Of a stretch of 64,000 bases of DNA, positions 45,188-53,982 are shown in pieces. Source of the DNA: Nevskia sp964451925. Lineage in GTDB: Bacteria; Pseudomonadota; Gammaproteobacteria; Nevskiales; Nevskiaceae. The translations under genes were made by a program, and so were the position numbers. The stretch spans positions 90,563-154,562 of the forward strand of contig CAYVKA010000001.1 of NCBI GenBank assembly GCA_964451925.1, written 5' to 3'. Numbering within the stretch: position 1 is the stretch's first letter; every line of letters starts with the position of its first letter. The notes under the pieces were generated by a model, which worked only from the letters and a program-made list of their open reading frames with translations, had not been told where the DNA came from and did no database searches.

Positions 45188-47932
45188 ATGATTTCAAAGG
45201 ATAAATCCACAGACGACGAAACGCTTCCCGGCGCTGTCTGGTCGTTCGGCCAGAGCCAGTTCGACGAATTCAAGTGGGAGCTGAGGGTCAACGGCGCGGC
45301 CGTCGAATTGGAACCGCGCCCGCTGGAAATCCTGCTATTGCTGTTGCGCCACGCCGGTGAAACCGTCACCCGCGAGGAATTGCTGCTGTCGGTATGGGGT
45401 CACTCCCACCTGAGCGAAAATACCTTGAGCAATGCCATCGCCAAGCTGCGCCGGGCGCTGGGCGACGACAGCCAGGGCATCATCGTCACGGTACACCGCG
45501 TCGGCTACCGCCTGGCCATCCCGGTCCATCGCCGGGACACCCGGCCGGAGGCCGTCGCGCCCCGGATCTTCCATCCCGGCGACCCGGTGCCGGGGCGCGA
45601 AGGCTGGTCACTGCTGCAACCGCTGGCGCCCGCCTTCAACAGCGAGGTGTGGCTGGGACAGCGTCAGGACAGCGGCGAGCAGCGCGTGTTCAAATTCAGC
45701 GGCGATGGCCTGCGCCTGTCCTCGCTGAAGCGCGAGGCCACCCTGTCAAGGCTGATCCAGAACACGCTCGACGGCCGCCCGGACATCATCCGCGTGCTCG
45801 ACTGGAGCTTCGAGCAGCCGCCGTTCTTCATTGAGTGTGAATACGGCGGCTTGAGCCTGCCACAATGGGCCGAAAGCCAGGGCGAGCTGACCCGGGTGCC
45901 GCTGGGGACGCGGCTGCAACTGATGGCGCAGGCGGCGGAAGCGGTCGCCGCCGCGCACTCGGTGGGCGTGCTGCACAAGGACCTGAAGCCGGCCAATATC
46001 CTGGTCGACCGCCACCAGGACGGCACTTGGTTCGTGCGCCTGACCGATTTCGGCAGCGGCGGGTTCGCCGACCCGGCGCGCCTGGCGGAGCTGGGGGCGA
46101 TGCGCATGGGCTTCACCCAGATGCCGACCGCCAATCCCGACTCTCTTTCCGGCACTCCTCTGTACCTGGCGCCGGAGCTGCTCGACGGCCATGCGCCGAC
46201 GGTGCAGTCCGACATCTACGCCCTCGGCGTGATCCTCTACCAGATGAGCGTGGGCGATCTGCGGCGACCGCTGGCACCGAACTGGGAACGCAACGTCGGC
46301 GACGAGTTGCTGCGCCAGGACATCACCGACGCCGCCAGCGGCGATCCCGCGCACCGCCTGTCGTCGGCCCGCGAACTGGCCGAGCGGCTGCTGCACCTCA
46401 ATGCGCGCCGCGCGCAACAACTGGCCGAGCGCGCCAGCCGGGCGCGGCAGGAGGAAACGCAGCGCGCGCTGGACCGCAGCCGCGCGCGCCGCCCCTGGCT
46501 GATCGCCATGGTGCTGGTGATCAGCTGCGGCCTGTTCCTGAGCCTGTGGTTCTTCCGCCAGTCGATCCTGGCCCGGGACGAGGCCTTGCGGCAATTCGAC
46601 ATCGCCCAAGCGGTCAACGACTTCCTCAACAACGACCTGATCGCCAGTGCCAATCCGACCATCGGCGGTTCCGACAAAGTCACCGTGCTGGAAGCGGTGC
46701 GCAAAGCCGCGGACAAGATCAACGAGCGCTTCTCGCAGTCACCCCAGGTGGCCATCGCGTTGCATCAGACGGTGGGCAACGCCTACCGCACGCTCGGCAA
46801 CTACGCCGAGGCCGAGACCGAATTCCGCAGGGCCAAGGCCATCGCCGACGCCGAGTTGGGACCGGACAGCGAGGCCTCCATCGGCAACGACCTGCTGCTG
46901 GCGCAGATGCTGGCCATGGAAAGCCGCTATCCGGATGCGCGGGACATTCTCGACCGGGTCGAAGCAGCGGCCGCCCGGCGCCCGTTCAGCGACCCGATGA
47001 TCGGTGTGCGGCTATGGGACGTACGTGGCCTGTTCGACAGGCACAACACCAACCTGGTCGCCGCCGCGCGGGATGCCGACGAGATTCTCAAGGCCTTGCA
47101 CCAGCTCAAGGCCGCGCATCCCCGGATCTACGAATCGAACTCGCAGTCGGTGTTCCTGACGCTGCTGCACGTGGCACAGGATTTCCAGGATGCAGGGCGG
47201 CACCGCGAGGCCGAGCGGATCGAGCAGTCCCTGATCGATGACGTGGCCGCCCGTCGCGGCATGGCGGACCCCTTGACCATCCGGGCGCGGCAACAACTGG
47301 TCGATAACCTGAAGCAGCAGGGCCGGCTTGACGAGGCCGCGGCCCTGCTGCCGTCACTGCTGCACGACGCCGGCCTGACGCTGGGCGGAACCAACCGCAT
47401 CGATCTGGAGATCCTGCGCGAGCAGGCGCTGATCAACGAGCAGCAGATGCACTGGCAGGCGGCGAACACGGCCGCCGCGCAAGCGGAACAGGGTTACCGG
47501 CAGCTGTTTGGCCCGAACAACGACTTGACCGTCCTGACGACCATGGACCGTGCCCGTATCCTGGCCGAATCCGGTGAGGCGCAAGCGGCCATTGCCAAGT
47601 ACCAGGAGGCGCTGGCGGCCGCCATCCAGATCCAGGGTAAGAGCGGCCTGCTGACACAACTGGTCAGCTACGGTCTGGCCGATACGCTCCTCAATGACGG
47701 CTTGCCGGCGCAGGCGGCTCCACTGCTGTCCACGCTCGATGCGGAAGCCCTTGAAAGTGCCGCGCCGGCCGCGCCCTGGGCCGCGCGGCTGGAATACCAG
47801 CGGGGCCGGCTGGATATGCAAAGCACAAGGCCGGACCAGGCCCGGGCCCACTTCAAGACCGCGCTGGAAACGGCGGGCAACGACACCCGGCTTCGGTCGG
47901 ACATTGCGGTGGCGCTGGAGAAACTTCACTAG
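45188..47932 (+). CDS. Winged-helix, Ser/Thr kinase, membrane and TPR one-protein signalling receptor
   Basis: A 914-residue protein. Residues about 25-112 form an OmpR/CadC-type winged helix (LEILLLLLRHAGETVTREEL, TVHRVGYRLAIP). Residues about 130-410 form a protein kinase with the catalytic loop HKDLKPANIL (about 262), DFGSGG and the activation segment SGTPLYLAPELLDG. A classic glycine-rich loop is not evident. One membrane helix (WLIAMVLVISCGLFLSLWFF, 436-455) precedes about 450 TPR-like residues, probably periplasmic. It may sense an envelope signal and bind DNA and/or phosphorylate targets. The divergent RND operon is the nearest candidate target. Its TAG stop is provided by a CTAG-bounded element. 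Confidence 0.85.
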   Translation: MISKDKSTDDETLPGAVWSFGQSQFDEFKWELRVNGAAVELEPRPLEILLLLLRHAGETVTREELLLSVWGHSHLSENTLSNAIAKLRRALGDDSQGIIVTVHRVGYRLAIPVHRRDTRPEAVAPRIFHPGDPVPGREGWSLLQPLAPAFNSEVWLGQRQDSGEQRVFKFSGDGLRLSSLKREATLSRLIQNTLDGRPDIIRVLDWSFEQPPFFIECEYGGLSLPQWAESQGELTRVPLGTRLQLMAQAAEAVAAAHSVGVLHKDLKPANILVDRHQDGTWFVRLTDFGSGGFADPARLAELGAMRMGFTQMPTANPDSLSGTPLYLAPELLDGHAPTVQSDIYALGVILYQMSVGDLRRPLAPNWERNVGDELLRQDITDAASGDPAHRLSSARELAERLLHLNARRAQQLAERASRARQEETQRALDRSRARRPWLIAMVLVISCGLFLSLWFFRQSILARDEALRQFDIAQAVNDFLNNDLIASANPTIGGSDKVTVLEAVRKAADKINERFSQSPQVAIALHQTVGNAYRTLGNYAEAETEFRRAKAIADAELGPDSEASIGNDLLLAQMLAMESRYPDARDILDRVEAAAARRPFSDPMIGVRLWDVRGLFDRHNTNLVAAARDADEILKALHQLKAAHPRIYESNSQSVFLTLLHVAQDFQDAGRHREAERIEQSLIDDVAARRGMADPLTIRARQQLVDNLKQQGRLDEAAALLPSLLHDAGLTLGGTNRIDLEILREQALINEQQMHWQAANTAAAQAEQGYRQLFGPNNDLTVLTTMDRARILAESGEAQAAIAKYQEALAAAIQIQGKSGLLTQLVSYGLADTLLNDGLPAQAAPLLSTLDAEALESAAPAAPWAARLEYQRGRLDMQSTRPDQARAHFKTALETAGNDTRLRSDIAVALEKLH

Positions 47933-47989
47933 GCGCTGCGCAACAATGACCTCCGTCGCAGCGACCCAATGATTGTCAACAGACCCTAG
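47929..47989 (+). repeat. 61-bp CTAG-bounded element, copy A
   Basis: It begins with CTAG, which contains the kinase stop codon TAG, and ends with CTAG. Its right half (CCCAATGATTGTCAACAGACC plus CTAG) is identical to copy B at 53926-53986, which is inverted. The left arm is diverged but keeps CTAGG, CTG and ACAAT blocks. An internal CGCTGCG/CGCAGCG stem is present. Confidence 0.7.
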
Positions 47990-48165
47990 TCTGCACAGTC
48001 CGCACCCCGGCTACGCATCCGGCGGGACGAGTGGCCAGAGCCTTATTCACTATTGGAATTAAATAATCTCTTTTTATTCCTTCTCATTCTTATTATGTTC
48101 AGGCAATTTCTCCCGCACAAGACCGCGGCATCAGCGGCTTGAACTTCAGACTAGGGAGAACATTG

Positions 48166-49530
48166 GTGAAACAGTATGTCCGGAACGGCGCCCTCGCCGT
48201 CATCTTGGGTGCGGGTGCAAGCGGCGCCGCTCACGCCGACAGTGCATCGACGCTGGGCGGAATCGTGGTGAAGTCCGACGACGGCAACTTCGTCGCTTCG
48301 CTCGGCGGCCGCGTCCATTTCGACTACACCGGCATCATGCCGGACAAGGGCAGCGGCTTCGACAGCGGCGCTGCCGAAAACACCAGCGGCTTCTATTTCC
48401 GCCGCGTCTTCATCAGCCTGTCCGGCAAGGTCTATGGCTGGCGTTATCGCATCGACGAGGACATCTCCAACACCTCCAACCCGGCGGCGGGCTTCCAGGA
48501 CGTCTTCATCTCGCACGATATCGGCGACTACGGCACCGTGCGCATCGGCCAGACCAAGCCGTTCCGCAGCATGGACGAACTGCTGAGCAACAACGACAAG
48601 ATCTTCACCGAGCGCAACGTCAACTCGGCCACCGGCCTGTTCGGCGGGCGCGACTACCAGCAGGGGGTCTTCTACCGCTATTCGCGCCCCAACACTTTCA
48701 AGTCCGATGACAACTTCTGGGGCGGTGTTTCGGTCTATTCGCTCAACAAGGCCGGCGCTTCCACCGACCAGGGCACGGGCACTCCGACTCAGGGCATCGG
48801 CTACAACGCGCGCCTGGCCTATGCGCCGGTATTCACGCCGCGCGAGTGGATCCACGTCGGCGCCAGCTTCTCCAGCGACCACGCCGACAACGGCGCCAAG
48901 CTGACTTCCGGCGACAGCGTCTGGTATTCGTACAAGGGCGTGACGCAGAACCTGGTCAGCCTGGCAGGCACGCAGCCGGCCACCAATCCCACCAGCGCCA
49001 ACATCGGCGGCGGCAACAATCCCAGTGTCGCCACCACCGCAGCGGAGCTGGCGGGTGCCTTTGGTCCGCTGTACCTGCAGACCGAATACGGCCTGGCAAA
49101 ATTCCGCCAGCCGGTGCCGGTGAAGACCGGCGTGCCCAACGAACAGACGGTCTATGCGTTTTCCGGTGAAGGCAGCTACTACCTGACCGGCGAAACCAAG
49201 CGCTATGACACCACCATCGCCTCGTACGCGACGCCCAAGCCGCTGCATGCGTACGGCGCGGTGGAAGTGGCCGCCGGCTATAACTTCATCAAGAACCGCA
49301 ACCTTTCGGCCAACGACACCGGCGCCGTGTGCGCGCCCGCAGTGGGCGCGATCCCGACCGGAAGCAGCATCACCAAGTGCGATCTGACGTACTACACCGT
49401 GGGCGTCAACTACTACGCCAACGCCAACGTGCGCTTCATGCTTGACTATTACTACGGCATCTTCGACCTCGGCAATGCCGGCAAGGACAGCCCCAAAGCA
49501 GTGAACGCGCGATTCCAGATCGCCTTCTGA
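48166..49530 (+). CDS. OprP/OprO-like porin
   Basis: A 454-residue outer-membrane porin. GTG 48166 follows AGGGAG; the signal peptide ends at GASGAAHADS. The mature part begins with a short segment and the strand SLGGRVHFDYTGIM, and continues with GFYFRRVFISLSGKVYGWRY and IGQTKPFRSMDELLSNNDKIF. These are typical of the phosphate-selective porin O/P family (pfam07396). The C-terminus ends in F (ARFQIAF), as needed for BAM insertion. PhoBR lie 5 kb away, which is suggestive, but I did not find a convincing Pho box in its AT-rich upstream region (48040-48110). A strong terminator follows. Confidence 0.85.
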   Translation: MKQYVRNGALAVILGAGASGAAHADSASTLGGIVVKSDDGNFVASLGGRVHFDYTGIMPDKGSGFDSGAAENTSGFYFRRVFISLSGKVYGWRYRIDEDISNTSNPAAGFQDVFISHDIGDYGTVRIGQTKPFRSMDELLSNNDKIFTERNVNSATGLFGGRDYQQGVFYRYSRPNTFKSDDNFWGGVSVYSLNKAGASTDQGTGTPTQGIGYNARLAYAPVFTPREWIHVGASFSSDHADNGAKLTSGDSVWYSYKGVTQNLVSLAGTQPATNPTSANIGGGNNPSVATTAAELAGAFGPLYLQTEYGLAKFRQPVPVKTGVPNEQTVYAFSGEGSYYLTGETKRYDTTIASYATPKPLHAYGAVEVAAGYNFIKNRNLSANDTGAVCAPAVGAIPTGSSITKCDLTYYTVGVNYYANANVRFMLDYYYGIFDLGNAGKDSPKAVNARFQIAF

Positions 49531-49560
49531 TCGATCCCTCCCCGCGGTAGCTGCACCCGA

Positions 49561-49590
49561 AACTGCCGGCCTCGCGCCGGCAGTTTTTTT
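49561..49590 (+). terminator. Intrinsic terminator of the OprP-like gene
   Basis: Stem AACTGCCGGC with GCCGGCAGTT around loop CTCGC, followed by seven T. It lies 30 bases after the porin stop and 20 bases before the next promoter. Confidence 0.95.
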
Positions 49591-49609
49591 CGTTTCTGCC
49601 CCGCTCCGG

Positions 49610-49638
49610 TTGAGCTTTGAACTCCCCTACGTTATATT
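49610..49638 (+). promoter_or_regulatory. Predicted sigma-70 promoter of the OprD-like porin
   Basis: TTGAGC (49610-49615) and TATATT (49633-49638) are spaced 17 bases. The -10 box lies inside the palindrome at 49630-49653, so a bound repressor would block it. The start would be near 49645, which leaves a leader of about 217 bases. Confidence 0.55.
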
Positions 49639-49653
49639 TTTGAAAATATAACG
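49630..49653. promoter_or_regulatory. Perfect 24-bp palindrome resembling a ModE (molybdate) box
   Basis: CGTTATATTTT and its exact complement surround a central TG. The outline CG-T-TATAT ... ATATA-A-CG fits the established ModE operator pattern (CGCTATATA, six bases, TATATAACG) at nearly every conserved position. It is far more AT-rich than its surroundings and covers the predicted -10 box. Confidence 0.6.
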
Positions 49654-49730
49654 AATCAAATTTCGGGGGCACGGCTTCGGAGGCCTTCGACACCAGGGAC
49701 ATTCAGCGCTCCAAATTTGCCGGCTGTCGA

Positions 49731-49826
49731 GGCGGTGCACTTCCGGGCGGCCCGGAACAGAAGCGCGACGGTGCACCGCCGCATCTATCGGATCAATCGC
49801 CGGCCACGGTTGCAACCGGGTGGCCG
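49731..49826 (+). promoter_or_regulatory. Structured 5' leader RNA candidate
   Basis: GGCGGTGCAC (49731-49740) pairs perfectly with 49771-49780. It encloses an adjacent 7-bp hairpin TTCCGGG-CGG-CCCGGAA (49741-49757) and a 13-base single strand. A second hairpin, CGGCCAC with GTGGCCG (49801-49807, 49820-49826), follows and lies 24 bases before the AGGGAG ribosome site. No known riboswitch class was recognised. Confidence 0.5.
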
Positions 49827-49861
49827 TCATCGCGTTTTGCCTTCAAGCAGGGAGAGTCAGT

Positions 49862-51202
49862 GTGAAGAAGACTTCTGGATTCAGTGCGCTCGCCGTGTTT
49901 TCGCTCGGCCTGGCCAGTTCGCCGGTTTTCGCCTGGGACAGCGTGGCCGACTTTCTCAAGCAGACCACGTTCAGCGGCAACCTCCGCGCCTACGATTTCA
50001 ACCGCGTCTACAGCGACCATACGCAGAGCGCGCAGCCCAGCCAGAGCGCCTTCTCGGTTGGCGGCCGGCTCGACATGCAGAGCGCGCAGTTCCTCAACGG
50101 CTTCTCCGTCGGCGTCGGCTTCCTGACCGCCCACTCGCTGGGCGCGAACAATCGCAGCGACAACCTGGCCCACCTCGACCAGACGCTCGCCGGCGGACGC
50201 AACTCAATCACCGCGCTGGGCCAAGCCTACCTGCAGTACAAGAATTCCTGGATCACGGTGAAGGGTGGCGACCAGAATATCAACACACCCTGGATCAACG
50301 ACTCGGATTCGCGCCTGCTGCCCGCCACCTACCAGGGCTTCTTTGCCGATGCCACGCCGCTGAACAACCTGCACCTGATCGGACTGCGCATCTTCCGCTG
50401 GAAAAGCCGCACCTCGACCGATTATTTCCAGAACAACCTCTACTACGCGCCGTCCTACGGCGGCGACGACATGCAGGGCGGCGCCAAGACCGGCCTGAAC
50501 TCTGCCGACACGCAGGGCGCGCTGGCGTTCGGCACCACCTATGCCGATCATGGGGTCAAGATCGGCCTGTGGTACTACAACTTCGAGCAGTTCGCCAACA
50601 TGGTGTATAACGACAGCCAATACACCTTCAAGACCGGCAGCGGCTTCGATCCTTTCATCGGCGACCAGTTTTCCCGCCAGTGGAAGAGCGATTCACTGCT
50701 TAACGGCGCGCCCGTCAACACCGTCAAGGGCCAGAGCGTCGACAACCTCAGCTACGGCGGCAGGGTTGGCCTGAACTCGCCCTACGGCCAGCTGACGGTC
50801 AGCTACCTGGAAATCGCCAATCACCAGGGAACGGTCGGCAACGGCGCGCTGATCTCCCCCTACACCATCGGCTACACCACCGATCCGCTCGACACTTCCT
50901 CGATGATCCGCGGCATGGTCGACCTCGGTCCCGGCCAGGCGTGGAAAGTGCGCTACTCCAAGCGCTTCTTCCAGGAACAGTTCGCCGTGATCGGAGCTTT
51001 CGCCCGTTACCACTCGGACGCTTATGGCAGCAGCAACAATGCGCTGATCGACCTGGGCTACTACCCGCTGGGTTTTGTCAAAGGCCTGTCGATCCGCAAC
51101 CGTGCGGAACTGGCGATCGCGGCCGACGCCGCCACGGGCCTGAACCCCGGCAAGAGCCGGTACTTCCTGTACGACCGCGTACAACTCCAATACGAGTTCT
51201 GA
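49862..51202 (+). CDS. OprD family outer-membrane porin
   Basis: A 446-residue porin. GTG 49862 follows AGGGAGA; the signal peptide ends at SSPVFAWDS. Mature features of the OprD family are visible: FSGNLRAYDFNRVY at the N-terminus, RLDMQSAQFLNGFSVGVGF, ALGQAYLQYKNSWITVKGGDQ, IGLRIFRWKSRTSTDYF and the C-terminal strand DRVQLQYEF. OprD relatives take up small solutes such as amino acids, aromatic acids or oxyanions. A molybdate-box-like operator and a structured leader upstream suggest regulation by an oxyanion; that is inference. Confidence 0.85.
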   Translation: MKKTSGFSALAVFSLGLASSPVFAWDSVADFLKQTTFSGNLRAYDFNRVYSDHTQSAQPSQSAFSVGGRLDMQSAQFLNGFSVGVGFLTAHSLGANNRSDNLAHLDQTLAGGRNSITALGQAYLQYKNSWITVKGGDQNINTPWINDSDSRLLPATYQGFFADATPLNNLHLIGLRIFRWKSRTSTDYFQNNLYYAPSYGGDDMQGGAKTGLNSADTQGALAFGTTYADHGVKIGLWYYNFEQFANMVYNDSQYTFKTGSGFDPFIGDQFSRQWKSDSLLNGAPVNTVKGQSVDNLSYGGRVGLNSPYGQLTVSYLEIANHQGTVGNGALISPYTIGYTTDPLDTSSMIRGMVDLGPGQAWKVRYSKRFFQEQFAVIGAFARYHSDAYGSSNNALIDLGYYPLGFVKGLSIRNRAELAIAADAATGLNPGKSRYFLYDRVQLQYEF

Positions 51203-51346
51203 CGCCGCTGTTACGCTTCGTCACCCGGCAGCGCAGCCACTCCATCCTCGGTCGAGGTGGCTGCGCCGCCTCCGGGAAAACTTTGCATCCAACTCAAACC
51301 CCGGTGGCGCTATGATGGGAACCCCTTCATCTCCATCGAGCCTGCG

Positions 51347-51916
51347 ATGCCTCAACGCTCTCTGCTGCTGTTGTTCCTTGGCTTGTCCTTCGCGGCCCAC
51401 GCTGACTCCACCAGCGAAGAAAACACCCGCCTGAAGCAACAGATTTCCGTCCTGCAATCGCGCGTCGATGTGCTGGAGCGAGCCTGCCCGGTCGCCGCCC
51501 AGACTACTGGGGCGGCAGCACCCGCTGCGCCAGCGGCGAAAGCAGTCACACAAAACGAAGTCCCGGCGCCGTCCGAGTCGGTGGTCGCCAATGCGAACAT
51601 CGACGGCACGCCGCAGCCCAGGGACGAGCGGCCGACGAACGTATCTCCGCCCAAGAAGTACGCCGACACGGGTTGCGACCGCAGCCTGTTCAGAGGTCCC
51701 AAGGCGGGAAGCTGGCAGAGCCCTGCCAGCTGGCAGAAGCTCGCGGTGGGTTCATCCATGCCGGATGTGGAAAGCGCTCTCGGCGTGGAGCATTACGACG
51801 TCGATCGCGGCAAGGGCCGCGTCGAGTGGCAGTATGGAAAATGTGGTTCCAGCTGGGAGGGCGAGGTGGTATTCGCCAATGGCGGCGTGGTCTCGCTTTC
51901 CCCGCCGGATCGTTAG
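51347..51916 (+). CDS. Small secreted protein with coiled-coil N-terminus
   Basis: A 189-residue protein with a signal peptide (LLLLFLGLSFAAHADS). A short coiled coil (ENTRLKQQISVLQSRVDVLE), an Ala/Pro linker and a C-terminal domain (SWQKLAVGSSMPDVESALG ... RVEWQYGKCGSSWEGEVVF) follow. The C-terminal part resembles SmpA/OmlA-like outer-membrane assembly folds (GMSxxEVxxxLG type) but with low certainty. It has its own upstream region and shares a bidirectional terminator with the convergent porin. Confidence 0.62.
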   Translation: MPQRSLLLLFLGLSFAAHADSTSEENTRLKQQISVLQSRVDVLERACPVAAQTTGAAAPAAPAAKAVTQNEVPAPSESVVANANIDGTPQPRDERPTNVSPPKKYADTGCDRSLFRGPKAGSWQSPASWQKLAVGSSMPDVESALGVEHYDVDRGKGRVEWQYGKCGSSWEGEVVFANGGVVSLSPPDR

Positions 51917-52016
51917 TACGGCTCAAGGCCGCTCCGGATATGCCGTACGCGTCCCATCCATAGCGGCGCTCAATCCGGCAAGCAGATTCGCTTCAGTGTC
52001 CTGATCATCAAACAAG

Positions 52017-52050
52017 AAAAGGCCGGCCTGGTTTCCCAGGCCGGCCTTTT
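52017..52050. terminator. Bidirectional intrinsic terminator
   Basis: AAAAGGCCGGCCTGG pairs with CCAGGCCGGCCTTTT around TTTC. T runs occur on both strands. It separates the convergent small secreted protein and porin genes. Confidence 0.93.
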
Positions 52051-52083
52051 GCTTGACTGCTTAGGCTGCTTTAGCCGTACCGC

Positions 52084-53523
52084 TTACTGGAACGGGTAGT
52101 AGCGGAAAGACACGAAAGCCATCGGGTCCTTGGTCGTGCCGACCAGGCCACCGGTGTCGGGCAACGTACGGTTGGCCAGGTAGGAACCCTCGGCGCCGAT
52201 CTGGAAATAACCCAGCGTACCCTTGTAAGCCTTCCACCAAGCGCCAAAGGCCGCCATGCGCTCGCTGCCGATGTTGCCAGTGCACTTGAGGTTGGCGGTG
52301 GCGGTGCCAGGGTTCGTGTTGCAGCCCGCATTGCTGGTGCCGCCGTCCGCGAATGCAACCTTTTCGTTTTCCATACCGAGGTAGACGTAAAGATCGAGGC
52401 GGTTGGTCGGGTGACCGACCAGGCCGATCATGAACTGCTGCTCCTGCGTGGCGGAAAGCGAGCCGTTGTACGGGTTGGTCACCGCATCAGCCAGCTGGCC
52501 CGAGCCGTAACGGCCATTGCCGCGGCCCACGAGGCCGTTGGCCTGCAGATCGAGCATCTTCGGAACCAGCGGCAGCGTGAAGCTGGCGCCGATGCTCTCG
52601 GCCACGTTGGTGTGGTTCTTCTGGGTCGTGTCGACCGAACCATTGCCGCGGTCGTGCAGGAAACGGGTCAGGCTGTACACCTCGTAGTGGCCGAAGCCGG
52701 GGTCGATGGCGTACTTGACGATCACGTCAGGGGCGACGTCATCGCTGTAGTTGGTGCTGGGGTTCAGCAGGCCGCTGCCGTTGCCCGTACCGTTTACAGT
52801 GGTGCCCGCACCGGCGGCAGTGCCGGAGATGGCGTTGCCGACCTGCGGTTCTTCCAGCGAGATACCCAGGGCACCGAACGGGCCCAGGTTGCGGACCAAG
52901 CGCAACTGCGCCTGGCGGGCCCAGTTGAAGCCAACGACGTACTGCGCGTCAATGGTCAGCGGGTTGTACTGCTTACGGATGTCCAGACCGTGGCTGAACG
53001 GCGTCGCCATGCTCCAGGTCTGACCGGCGAGCAGCGACCAGTCACCGTGCTGCCAGTCGCCGTAGAAGTGGCGCATGCGCAGCGTATAGCTGTTGCTCTC
53101 GTTCGAGTTCGAGGTGGTGCCGGAGCTGAGGAAGTCCGTCTCCATGTAGTACTCGAGCTTGTCTTCGCCGGTGGCGTACTGCGCCAGCAGGCCGAAACGG
53201 CTCTGACGGGCCGACATGCGGAACTCGGGTTCATAGTACTGCTGCGGATTGCCAGCACCGGTCGCGCCCGGCGTGTTCTGGAAATTGGAGGCCGCGCCCG
53301 GGAACGGAATCTTGTAGAAGCTGGAGCCGACGTCGGCATTTTCGTTGTGGGCACGATAAATGCCAGCCAGTTCGGTAAAGCCGCCGAGGGTGACCTTGAC
53401 CGGGCCCGCCTCAAAGCTCGCGTCGCGCTTGTCCATCTGGATCTGCGGGTCGGCGTGCGCGGCAACACCCGCACCCGCCCCCACGTAAACAGCCAGCATG
53501 CTGTACCGAAGCAGTTTATTCAC
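52084..53523 (-). CDS. Outer-membrane porin-like protein
   Basis: A 479-residue porin. GTG 53523 is six bases after GGGAG; ATG 53529 is an alternative. The signal peptide ends at AAHADPQ. The mature part has barrel strands such as VKVTLGGFTELAGIYR, SRFGLLAQYA, WSLLAGQTWSMATPF and a C-terminal FVSFRYYPF. It resembles DcaP-like or other carboxylate porins (pfam trimeric porins), though the exact family is uncertain. The long 5' region is AT-poor, and the nearest promoter candidate lies about 280 bases upstream. Confidence 0.8.
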   Translation of the reverse strand: MNKLLRYSMLAVYVGAGAGVAAHADPQIQMDKRDASFEAGPVKVTLGGFTELAGIYRAHNENADVGSSFYKIPFPGAASNFQNTPGATGAGNPQQYYEPEFRMSARQSRFGLLAQYATGEDKLEYYMETDFLSSGTTSNSNESNSYTLRMRHFYGDWQHGDWSLLAGQTWSMATPFSHGLDIRKQYNPLTIDAQYVVGFNWARQAQLRLVRNLGPFGALGISLEEPQVGNAISGTAAGAGTTVNGTGNGSGLLNPSTNYSDDVAPDVIVKYAIDPGFGHYEVYSLTRFLHDRGNGSVDTTQKNHTNVAESIGASFTLPLVPKMLDLQANGLVGRGNGRYGSGQLADAVTNPYNGSLSATQEQQFMIGLVGHPTNRLDLYVYLGMENEKVAFADGGTSNAGCNTNPGTATANLKCTGNIGSERMAAFGAWWKAYKGTLGYFQIGAEGSYLANRTLPDTGGLVGTTKDPMAFVSFRYYPFQ

Positions 53524-53982
53524 TTGCATCTCCCATCCCAGTGGTAAAAGGACCAATATTTAAAATGTACAGTCAGCCTGCTGACCGACTGCCTGAGTGC
53601 TGCTTTCCAGAACCCGCGATCTGGCTCCCCTTGGTCGGCGGCCTTGCTGGCCCGCTGGCCCCGGATTACCGGTCTTGCATGGCCGGGTCTTGGAGCGCCG
53701 ATATCACCCCGGCGATTTGCCTGAAAAAAGGGCAAAACCTTTCGGAAACCGTGCCTTGCATGGCCCGAAAGCTTCTATCCATAGATGTTCTTAGCAACGC
53801 GTTATAAGTTTAGGAAGCAGTGGTGAAGCTTTTGTGACAACGCTGTTTTTATAAGGACTTTCCCGGTTTTGGCGTCCATTTTTGGGGCAAGCGGGCCTAT
53901 CTTGGCCCAAGCGGGCGCCCGAGGTCTAGGGTCTGTTGACAATCATTGGGGCGCTGCAGCGATCAAATGATTGTCAACGGAC
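53524..53982. other. Intergenic region upstream of the minus-strand porin
   Basis: 459 bases without a credible gene. On the minus strand TTGTCAC-AAAA-GCTTCAC (53840-53823) has the 7-4-7 layout of a Pho box, with the second half weak. TATAAC (53806-53801) follows as a possible -10. The right end is occupied by the 61-bp CTAG-bounded element. Confidence 0.4.

Noticed and set aside
48040..48120. Fur box or Pho box upstream of the OprP-like porin
   Set aside because: The region is AT-rich and contains one AATGAGAA-like half site, but no full operator could be aligned.
47990..53925. A complete transposon between the two 61-bp elements
   Set aside because: No transposase or integrase lies between them and the content is ordinary envelope genes, so I report the repeats but not a transposon.
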